A DNA stretch of 64,000 nt. It comes from Crossaster papposus (Eukaryota > Echinodermata > Asteroidea > Velatida > Solasteridae). The translations under genes and the position numbers were made by a program. The notes beneath the pieces are model-generated. The model was not told the origin of the DNA, did not search any database, and was given only the letters and a program-made list of their open reading frames with translations. Location: contig JBAIAA010000239.1 in assembly GCA_037893245.1 (NCBI GenBank), forward strand, positions 186,001-250,000. The letters run 5' to 3'. Shown in pieces: positions 1-9,360 of this stretch (position 1 is its first letter; each line of letters begins with the position of its first letter).

Positions 1-20
1 TTTCAAATTCGCCATAGGTT

Positions 21-28
21 TGTGCACA
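21..28. repeat. TGTGCACA palindrome, target of the only foreign insert
   Basis: Eight-bp palindrome in the most conserved part of the unit. In units with GGTGTGTGCACACA (for example near 11768, 12168, 28684, 30077, 35252) it grows to the 12-bp palindrome TGTGTGCACACA. The 200-bp insert at 38041-38240 lies at this site in such a GTGTGTG unit. Confidence 0.85.
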
Positions 29-48
29 CAATCCCCGCCCACAAATAA

Positions 49-70
49 GGGCATGAAGGAAAGCATGCCC
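49..70. repeat. Short hairpin GGGCATG / CATGCCC sharing an arm with the long stem
   Basis: GGGCATG (49-55) and CATGCCC (64-70) are reverse complements with an 8-nt purine-rich loop AAGGAAAG. The right arm is also part of the left arm of the 15-bp inverted repeat (60-74), so the two structures are mutually exclusive. Variants GGGAATG and GGGCCTG (domains D and E) and GGGCACG (22549, 37275) break only the short hairpin. Confidence 0.8.
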
Positions 71-150
71 CGGGAAGGGGCTGGGTGTTAGGAGATAGAG
101 GGGGGCCTCCAGGAATGGAAACATTAGCAATTTGACCCGGGGCATGCTTT
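60..150. repeat. 15-bp perfect inverted repeat inside each monomer
   Basis: Left arm AAAGCATGCCCCGGG (60-74) and right arm CCCGGGGCATGCTTT (136-150) are exact reverse complements, separated by 61 bp. Flanking bases do not pair, so the stem ends sharply. It recurs at the same offsets in every unit with consensus arms. Left-arm variants (CATGTCCCGGG in domain A, GCCCCTGG in domain A, GCCACGGG in domain B) and the right-arm variant GGGACATG (domains B, D, E) weaken it. I saw no matching change in the other arm, so compensatory conservation is not supported. It could form a hairpin in a transcript or a cruciform in DNA; that is inference. Confidence 0.9.
72..105 (+). other. G-rich tract with four G-runs (possible long-loop G-quadruplex)
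   Basis: Runs GGG (72-74), GGGG (77-80), GGG (83-85) and GGGGGG (100-105) with loops of 2, 2 and 14 nt on the plus strand, repeated every 199 bp. The last loop is longer than the usual 7-nt limit, so quadruplex formation is uncertain. The terminal G-run is the main length-variable site of the satellite: G5, G6 and G7 forms exist, plus GGTGGG, GAGAGGGG, GAAGGGGG and GAATGGGG variants. Confidence 0.5.
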
Positions 151-180
151 GTTAGTATTTTATTTCGATTTTCTGAAAAT
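119..180. other. AT-rich segment with roughly phased T/A tracts
   Basis: Contains AAATTA, CAATTT, TTTT (158-161), TTT (163-165), TTTT (169-172) and AAAA (176-179). The two TTTT tracts start 11 bp apart, close to one helical turn, which can bend DNA. The rest of the unit is G+C rich, so each unit alternates a rigid G/C-rich part with a potentially curved AT-rich part. Bending is inference. Confidence 0.5.
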
Positions 181-193
181 GTTAACGTTAACA
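180..193. repeat. Palindrome TGTTAACGTTAACA, variable between monomer classes
   Basis: Perfect 14-bp palindrome with two overlapping GTTAAC sites in units of the ATGTTAAC class. The bases just before it define three main classes: ATGTTAAC (full palindrome), ATTTTAAC (core TTAACGTTAA, 10 bp) and ATTGTAAC (core TAACGTTA, 8 bp). Minor classes are ACATTTTAAC and CAATTTTAAC. The left flank varies while the right half, AACGTTAACAC, is nearly fixed. The classes are clustered along the array and serve as sub-family markers. Confidence 0.9.
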
Positions 194-3100
194 CACGCGT
201 TTCAAATTCGCCATAGGTTTGTGCACACAATCCCCGCCCACAAATAAGGGCATGAAGGAAAGCATGCCCCGGGAAGGCGCTGGGTGTTAGGAGATAGAGG
301 GGGGCCTCCAGGAATGGCAAAATTAGCAATTTGACCCGGGGCATGCTTTGTTACTATTTTATTTCGATTTTCTGAAAATTGTAACGTTAACACACGCGTT
401 TCAAATTCGCCATAGGTTTGTGCACATAATCCCCGCCCACAAATAAGGGCATGAAGGAAAGCATGCCCCGGGAAGGGGCAGGGTCTTAGGAGATAGAGGG
501 GGGCCTCCAGGAATGGCAAAATTAGCAATTTGACCCGGGGCATGCTTTGTTAGTATTTTATTTCGATTTTCTGAAAATTTTAACGTTAACACACGCGTTT
601 CAAATTCGCCATAGGTTTGTGCACACAATCCCCGCCCACAATTAAGGGCATGAAGGAAAGCATGTCCCGGGAAGGGGCTGGGTGTTAGGAGATAGAGGGG
701 GGCCTCCAGGAATGGCAAAATTAGCAATTTGACCCGGGGCATGCTTTGTTAGTATTTTATTTCGATTTTCTGAAAATTTTAACGTTAACACACGCGTTTC
801 AAATTCGCCATAGGTTTGTGCACACAATCCCCGCCCACAAATAAGGGCATGAAGGAAAGCATGCCCCGGGAAGGGGCTGGGTGTTAGGAGATAGAGGGGG
901 GCCTCCAGGAATGGCAACATTAGCAATTTGACCCGGGGCATGCTTTGTTAGTATTTTATTTCGATTTTCTGAACATTTTAACGTTAACACACGCGTTTCA
1001 AATTCGCCATAGGTTTGTGCACACAATCCCCGCCCACAAATAAGGGCATGAAGGAAAGCATGCCCCGGGAAGGCGCTGGGTGTTAGGAGATAGAGGGGGG
1101 CCTCCAGGAATGGCAACATTAGCAATTTGACCCGGGGCATGCTTTGTTAGTATTTTATTTCGATTTTCTGAAAATGTTAACGTTAACACACGCGTTTCAA
1201 ATTCGCCATAGGTTTGTGCACACAATCCCCGCCCACAAATAAGGGCATGAAGGAAAGCATGCCCCGGGAAGGCGCTGGGTGTTAGGAGATAGAGGGGGGC
1301 CTCCAGGAATGGCAAAATTAGCAATTTGACCCGGGGCATGCTTTGTTACTATTTTATTTCGATTTTCTGAAAATTGTAACGTTAACACACGCGTTTCAAA
1401 TTCGCCATAGGTTTGTGCACATAATCCCCGCCCACAAATAAGGGCATGAAGGAAAGCATGCCCCGGGAAGGGGCAGGGTCTTAGGAGATAGAGGGGGGCC
1501 TCCAGGAATGGCAAAATTAGCAATTTGACCCGGGGCATTCTTTGTTAGTATTTTATTTCGATTTTCTGAAAATTTTAACGTTAACACACGCGTTTCAAAT
1601 TCGCCATAGGTTTGTGCACACAATCCCCGCCCACAAATAAGGGCATGAAGGAAAGCATGCCCCGGGAAGGGGCTGGGTGTTAGGAGATAGAGGGGGGCCT
1701 CCAGGAATGGCAAAATTAGCAATTTGACCCGGGGCATGCTTTGTTACTATTTTATTTCGATTTTCTGACAATTTTAACGTTAACACACGCGTTTCAAATT
1801 CGCCATAGGTTTGTGCACACAATCCCCGCCCACAAATAAGGGCATGAAGGAAAGCATGCCCCTGGAAGGGACTGGGTGTTAGGAGATATAGGGGGGGCCT
1901 CCAGGAATGGCAAAATTAGAAATTTGACCCGGGGCATGCTTTGTTAGTATTTTATTTCGATTTTCTAAAATTTTTAACGTTAACACAAGCGTTTCAAATT
2001 CGCCATAGGTTTGTGCACACAATCCCCGCCCACAAATAAGGGCATGAAGGAAAGCATGTCCCGGGAAGGGGCTGGGTGTTAGGAGATAGAGGGGGGCCTC
2101 CAGGAATGGCAAAATTAGCAATTTGACCCGGGGCATGCTTTGTTAGTATTTTATTTCGATTTTCTGAAAATGTTAACGTTAACACACGCGTTTCAAATTC
2201 GCCATAGGTTTGTGCACACAATCCCCGCCCACAAATAAGGGCATGAAGGAAAGCATGCCCCGGGAAGGGGCTGGGTGTTAGGAGATAGAGGGGGGCCTCC
2301 AGGAATGGCAACATTAGCAATTTGACCCGGGGCATGCTTTGTTAGTATTTTATTTCGATTTTCTGAAAATGTTAACGTTAACACACGCGTTTCAAATTCG
2401 CCATAGGTTTGTGCACACAATTCCCGCCCACAAATAAGGGCATGAAGGAAAGCATGCCCCGGGAAGGCGCTGGGTGTTAGGAGATAGAGGGGGGCCTCCA
2501 GGAATGGCAAAATTAGCAATTTGACCCGGGGCATGCTTTGTTACTATTTTATTTCGATTTTCTGAAAATTGTAACGTTAACACACGCGTTTCAAATTCGC
2601 CATAGGTTTGTGCACATAATCCCCGCCCACAAATAAGGGCATGAAGGAAAGCATGCCCCGGGAAGGGGCAGGGTCTTAGGAGATAGAGGGGGGCCTCCAG
2701 GAATGGAAAAATTAGCAATTTGACCCGGGGCATGCTTTGTTAGTATTTTATTTCGATTTTCTGAAAATTTTAACGTTAACACACGCGTTTCAAATTCGCC
2801 ATAGGTTTGTGCACACAATCCCCGCCCACAAATAAGGGCATGAAGGAAAGCATGCCCCGGGAAGGGGCTGGGTGTTAGGAGATAGAGGGGGGCCTCCAGG
2901 AATGGCAACATTAGCAATTTGACCCGGGGCATGCTTTGTTAGTATTTTATTTCGATTTTCTGAAAATGTTAACGTTAACACACGCGTTTCAAATTCGCCA
3001 TAGGTTTGTGCACACAATCCCCGCCCACAAATAAGGGCATGAAGGAAAGCATGCCCCGGGAAGGCGCTGGGTGTTAGGAGATAGAGGGGGGCCTCCAGGA

Positions 3101-4382
3101 ATGGCAAAATTAGCAATTTGATCCGGGGCATGCTTTGTTACTATTTTATTTCGATTTTCTGAAAATTGTAACGTTAACACACGCGTTTCAAATTCGCCAT
3201 AGGTTTGTGCACATAATCCCCGCCCACAAATAAGGGCATGAAGGAAAGCATGCCCCGGGAAGGGGCAGGGTCTTAGGAGATAGAGGGGGGCCTCCAGGAA
3301 TGGCAAAATTAGCAATTTGACCCGGGGCATTCTTTGTTAGTATTTTATTTCGATTTTCTGAAAATTTTAACGTTAACACACGCGTTTCAAATTCGCCATA
3401 GGTTTGTGCACACAATCCCCGCCCACAAATAAGGGCATGAAGGAAAGCATGCCCCGGGAAGGGACTGGGTGTTAGGAGATATAGGGGGGGCCTCCAGGAA
3501 TGGCAAAATTAGCAATTTGACCCGGGGCATGCTTTGTTAGTATTTTATTTCGATTTTCTGACAATTTTAACGTTAACACACGCGTTTCAAATTCGCCATA
3601 GGTTTGTGCACACAATCCCCGCCCACAAATAAGGGCATGAAGGAAAGCATGTCCCGGGAAGGGGCTGGGTGTTAGGAGATAGAGGGGGGCCTCCAGGAAT
3701 GGCAAAATTAGCAATTTGACCCGGGGCATGCTTTGTTAGTATTTTATTTCGATTTTCTGAAAATGTTAACGTTAACACACGCGTTTCAAATTCGCCATAG
3801 GTTTGTGCACACAATCCCCGCCCACAAATAAGGGCATGAAGGAAAGCATGCCCCGGGAAGGGGCTGGGTGTTAGGAGATAGAGGTGGGCCTCCAGGAATG
3901 GCAACATTAGCAATTTGACCCGGGGCATGCTTTGTTAGTATTTTATTTCGATTTTCTGAAAATTGTAACGTTAACACACGCGTTTCAAATTCGCCATAGG
4001 TTTGTGCACACAATCCCCGCCCACAAATAAGGGCATGAAGGAAAGCATGCCCCGGGAAGGGGCTGGGTGTTAGGAGATAGAGGGGGGCCTCCAGGAATGG
4101 CAACATTAGCAATTTGACCCGGGGCATGCTTTGTTAGTATTTTATTTCGATTTTCTGAAAATGTTAACGTTAACACACGCGTTTCAAATTCGCCATAGGT
4201 TTGTGCACACAATCCCCGCCCACAAATAAGGGCATGAAGGAAAGCATGCCCCGGGAAGGCGCTGGGTGTTAGGAGATAGAGGGGGGCCTCCAGGAATGGC
4301 AAAATTAGCAATTTGACCCGGGGCATGCTTTGTTACTATTTTATTTCGATTTTCTGAAAATTGTAACGTTAACACACGCGTT

Positions 4383-5180
4383 TCAAATTCGCCATAGGTT
4401 TGTGCACACAATCCCCGCCCACAAATAAGGGCATGAAGGAAAGCATGCCCCTGGAAGGGGCTGGGTGTTAGGAGATATAGGGGGGCCTCCAGGAATGGCA
4501 AAATTAGCAATTTGACCCGGGGCATGCTTTGTTACTATTTTATTTTGATTTTCTGAAAATTGTAACGTTAACACACGCGTTTCAAATTCGCCATAGGTTT
4601 GTGCACACAATCCCCGCCCACAAATAAGGGCATGAAGGAAAGCATGCCCCTGGAAGGGACTGGGTGTTAGGAGATATAGGGGGGGCCTCCAGGAATGGCA
4701 AAATTAGCAATTTGACCCGGGGCATGCTTTGTTACTATTTTATTTCGATTTTCTGAAAATTGTAACGTTAACACACGCGTTTCAAATTCGCCATAGGTTT
4801 GTGCACACAATCCCCGCCCACAAATAAGGGCATGAAGGAAAGCATGCCCCTGGAAGGGGCTGGGTGTTAGGAGATATAGGGGGGCCTCCAGGAATGGCAA
4901 AATTAGCAATTTGACCCGGGGCATGCTTTGTTACTATTTTATTTTGATTTTCTGAAAATTGTAACGTTAACACACGCGTTTCAAATTCGCCATAGGTTTG
5001 TGCACACAATCCCCGCCCACAAATAAGGGCATGAAGGAAAGCATGCCCCTGGAAGGGACTGGGTGTTAGGAGATATAGGGGGGGCCTCCAGGAATGGCAA
5101 AATTAGCAATTTGACCCGGGGCATGCTTTGTTAGTATTTTATTTCGATTTTCTGAAAATTTTAACGTTAACACACGCGTT
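4383..5180. repeat. Tandem dimer duplication, 399 bp x 2
   Basis: 4383-4781 and 4782-5180 look identical or nearly so. Each copy holds one 199-bp unit (GATATA with G6, CCTGG, TTTTGATTTTC) and one 200-bp unit (GATATA with G7). Confidence 0.85.
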
Positions 5181-6262
5181 TCAAATTCGCCATAGGTTTG
5201 TGCACACAATCCCCGCCCACAAATAAGGGCATGAAGGAAAGCATGTCCCGGGAAGGGGCTGGGTGTTAGGAGATAGAGGGGGGCCTCCAGGAATGGCAAA
5301 ATTAGCAATTTGACCCGGGGCATGCTTTGTTACTATTTTATTTCGATTTTCTGAAAATTGTAACGTTAACACACGCGTTTCAAATTCGCCATAGGTTTGT
5401 GCACACAATCCCCGCCCACAAATAAGGGCATGAAGGAAAGCATGCCCCTGGAAGGGACTGGGTGTTAGGAGATATAGGGGGGGCCTCCAGGAATGGCAAA
5501 ATTAGCAATTTGACCCGGGGCATGCTTTGTTAGTATTTTATTTCGATTTTCTGAAAATTTTAACGTTAACACACGCGTTTCAAATTCGCCATAGGTTTGT
5601 GCACATAATCCCCGCCCACAAATAAGGGCATGAAGGAAAGCATGCCCCGGGAAGGGGCAGGGTCTTAGGAGATAGAGGGGGGCCTCCAGGAATGGCAAAA
5701 TTAGCAATTTGACCCGGGGCATGCTTTGTTAGTATTTTATTTCGATTTTCTGAAAATTTTAACGTTAACACACGCGTTTCAAATTCGCCATAGGTTTGTG
5801 CACACAATCCCCGCCCACAAAAAAGGGCATGAAGGAAAGCATGCCCCGGGAAGGGGCTGGGTGTTAGGAGATAGAGGGGGGCCTCCAGGAATGGCAACAT
5901 TAGCAATTTGACCCGGGGCATGCTTTGTTAGTATTTTATTTCGATTTTCTGAAAATGTTAACGTTAACACACGCGTTTCAAATTCGCCATAGGTTTGTGC
6001 ACACAATCCCCGCCCACAAATAAGGGCATGAAAGAAAAGCATGCCCCGGGAAGGCGCTGGGTGTTAGGAGATAGAGGGGGGCCTCCAGGAATGGCAAAAT
6101 TAGCAATTTGACCCGGGGCATGCTTTGTTACTATTTTATTTCGATTTTCTGAAAATTGTAACGTTAACACACGCGTTTCAAATTCGCCATAGGTTTGTGC
6201 ACACAATCCCCGCCCACAAATAAGGGCATGAAGGAAAGCATGCCCCTGGAAGGGACTGGGTG

Positions 6263-9200
6263 TTAGGAGATATAGGGGGGGCCTCCAGGAATGGCAAAAT
6301 TAGCAATTTGACCCGGGGCATGCTTTGTTAGTATTTTATTTCGATTTTCTGAAAATTTTAACGTGAACACACGCGTTTCAAATTCGCCATAGGTTTGTGC
6401 ACACAATCCCCGCCCACAAATAAGGGCATGAAGGAAAGCATGTCCCGGGAAAGGGCTGGGTGTTAAGAGATAGAGGGGGCCTCCAGGAATGGCAAAATTA
6501 GCAATTTGACCCGGGGCATGCTTTGTTAGTATTTTATTTCGATTTTCTGAAAATTTTAACGTTAACACACGCGTTTCAAATTCGCCATAGGTTTGTGCAC
6601 ACAATCCCCGCCCACAAATAAGGGCATGAAGGAAAGCATGCCCCGGGAAGGGGCTGGGTGTTAGGAGATAGAGGGGGGCCTCCAGGAATGGCAACATTAG
6701 CAATTTGACCCGGGGCATGCTTTGTTAGTATTTTATTTCGATTTTCTGAAAATGTTAGCGTTAACACACGCGTTTCAAATTCGCCATAGGTTTGTGCACA
6801 CAATCCCCGCCCACAAATAAGGGCATGAAGGAAAGCATGTCCCGGGAAGGGGCTGGGTGTTAGGAGATAGAGGGGGGCCTCCAGGAATGGCAAAATTAGC
6901 AATTTGACCCGGGGCATGCTTTGTTAGTATTTTATTTCGATTTTCTGAAAATGTTAACGTTAACACACGCGTTTCAAATTCGCCATACGTTTGTGCACAC
7001 AATCCCCGCCCACAAATAAGGGCATGAAGGAAAGCATGCCCCGGGAAGGGGCTGGGTGTTAGGAGATAGAGGTGGGCCTCCAGGAATGGCAACATTAGCA
7101 ATTTGACCCGGGGCATGCTTTGTTAGTATTTTATTTCGATTTTCTGAAAATGTTAACGTTAACACACGCGTTTCAAATTCGCCATAGGTTTGTGCACACA
7201 ATACCCGCCCACAAATAAGGGCATGAAGGAAAGCATGCCCCGGGAAGGCGCTGGGTGTTAGGAGATAGAGGGGGGCCTCCAGGAATGGCAAAATTAGCAA
7301 TTTGACCCGGGGCATGCTTTGTTACTATTTTATTTCGATTTTCTGAAAATTGTAACGTTAACACACGCGTTTCAAATTCGCCATAGGTTTGTGCACACAA
7401 TCCCCGCCCACAAATAAGGGCATGAAGGAAAGCATGCCCCTGGAAGGGACTGGGTGTTAGGAGATATAGGGGGGGCCTCCAGGAATGGCAAAATTAGCAA
7501 TTTGACCCGGGGCATGCTTTGTTAGTATTTTATTTCGATTTTCTGAAAATTTTAACGTGAACACACGCGTTTCAAATTCGCCATAGGTTTGTGCACACAA
7601 TCCCCGCCCACAAAAAAGGGCATGAAGGAAAGCATGCCCCGGGAAGGGGCTGGGTGTTAGGAGATAGAGGGGGGCCTCCAGGAATGGCAACATTAGCAAT
7701 TTGACCCGGGGCATGCTTTGTTAGTATTTTATTTCGATTTTCTGAAAATGTTAACGTTAACACACGCGTTTCAAATTCGCCATAGGTTTGTGCACACAAT
7801 CCCCGCCCACAAATAAGGGCATGAAGGAAAGCATGCCCCGGGAAGGCGCTGGGTGTTAGGAGATAGAGGGGGGCCTCCAGGAATGGCAAAATTAGCAATT
7901 TGACCCGGGGCATGCTTTGTTACTATTTTATTTCGATTTTCTGAAAATTGTAACGTTAACACACGCGTTTCAAATTCGCCATAGGTTTGTGCACACAATC
8001 CCCGCCCACAAATAAGGGCATGAAGGAAAGCATGCCCCTGGAAGGGACTGGGTGTTAGGAGATATAGGGGGGGCCTCCAGGAATGGCAAAATTAGCAATT
8101 TGACCCGGGGCATGCTTTGTTAGTATTTTATTTCGATTTTCTGAAAATTTTAACGTGAACACACGCGTTTCAAATTCGCCATAGGTTTGTGCACACAATC
8201 CCCGCCCACAAATAAGGGCATGAAGGAAAGCATGTCCCGGGAAAGGGCTGGGTGTTAAGAGATAGAGGGGGCCTCCAGGAATGGCAAAATTAGCAATTTG
8301 ACCCGGGGCATGCTTTGTTAGTATTTTATTTCGATTTTCTGAAAATTTTAACGTTAACACACGCGTTTCAAATTCGCCATAGGTTTGTGCACACAATCCC
8401 CGCCCACAAATAAGGGCATGAAGGAAAGCATGCCCCGGGAAGGGGCTGGGTGTTAGGAGATAGAGGGGGGCCTCCAGGAATGGCAACATTAGCAATTTGA
8501 CCCGGGGCATGCTTTGTTAGTATTTTATTTCGATTTTCTGAAAATGTTAGCGTTAACACACGCGTTTCAAATTCGCCATAGGTTTGTGCACACAATCCCC
8601 GCCCACAAATAAGGGCATGAAGGAAAGCATGTCCCGGGAAGGGGCTGGGTGTTAGGAGATAGAGGGGGGCCTCCAGGAATGGCAAAATTAGCAATTTGAC
8701 CCGGGGCATGCTTTGTTAGTATTTTATTTCGATTTTCTGAAAATGTTAACGTTAACACACGCGTTTCAAATTCGCCATACGTTTGTGCACACAATCCCCG
8801 CCCACAAATAAGGGCATGAAGGAAAGCATGCCCCGGGAAGGGGCTGGGTGTTAGGAGATAGAGGTGGGCCTCCAGGAATGGCAACATTAGCAATTTGACC
8901 CGGGGCATGCTTTGTTAGTATTTTATTTCGATTTTCTGAAAATGTTAACGTTAACACACGCGTTTCAAATTCGCCATAGGTTTGTGCACACAATCCCCGC
9001 CCACAAATAAGGGCATGAAGGAAAGCATGCCCCGGGAAGGCGCTGGGTGTTAGGAGATAGAGGGGGGCCTCCAGGAATGGCAAAATTAGCAATTTGACCC
9101 GGGGCATGCTTTGTTACTATTTTATTTCGATTTTCTGAAAATTGTAACGTTAACACACGCGTTTCAAATTCGCCATAGGTTTGTGCACACAATCCCCGCC

Positions 9201-9360
9201 CACAAATAAGGGCATGAAGGAAAGCATGCCCCTGGAAGGGACTGGGTGTTAGGAGATATAGGGGGGGCCTCCAGGAATGGCAAAATTAGCAATTTGACCC
9301 GGGGCATGCTTTGTTAGTATTTTATTTCGATTTTCTGAAAATTTTAACGTGAACACACGC
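6263..9360. repeat. Nine-unit duplication, 1792-bp period
   Basis: 6263-7370 and 8055-9160 share private mutations at constant spacing: ACGTGAAC (6365 and 8157), GTTAGCGTTAAC (about 6758 and 8550), CCATACG (about 6988 and 8780) and a G5 unit (about 6474 and 8266). A third partial copy follows at 9249, after 1194 bp. Confidence 0.85.

Larger units (their letters stand above)
3..201. repeat. Representative satellite monomer (reference unit)
   Basis: Used here as the coordinate reference for unit anatomy. Order: TCAAATTCGCCATAGG (3-18), GTGCAC palindrome (22-27), C-rich stretch (32-40), GGGCATG (49-55), left arm of the long inverted repeat (60-74), G-rich tract (72-105), CCTCC and GGAATGG, AT-rich part with GCAATTTGA (127-135), right arm (136-150), GTTAGTATTTTATTTCGATT (151-170), CTGAAAAT and the AACGTT palindrome (180-193), then ACACGCG. 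I count 94 G+C of 199 (about 47%), with 40 C and 54 G on this strand. Eight CpG are present against about 10.9 expected from composition. This copy carries GGAAACATT where most have GGCAAAATT. Confidence 0.95.

Noticed and set aside
8..22. CENP-B box-like match TTCGCCATAGGTTTG
   Set aside because: Matches TTCGnnnnAnn but the CGGG half is TTTG, so only 6 of 9 core positions fit. CENP-B boxes are also not expected outside mammals and a few other groups.
151..164. Minus-strand AATAAA poly(A) signal and TACTAAC branch-point-like motif in each unit
   Set aside because: Both lie in a short AT-rich stretch; there is no polypyrimidine tract with a clear acceptor and no gene for them to serve. Treated as chance.
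3..344. 113-residue minus-strand open frame (MPRVKLLILPFLEAPLY...) and its some 300 relatives as a gene family
   Set aside because: The frames overlap each other every 199 bp in shifting frames, have no separate promoters or intergenic spacers, and are fused or cut by 1-bp indels without sign of frame protection. They are a by-product of the satellite sequence.
5726..5911. Short plus-strand frames (5726-5911, 41224-41451, 43015-43242, 45203-45430, 47918-48103, 61438-61665)
   Set aside because: Open only because of point changes that remove a stop in individual units; not conserved across units.
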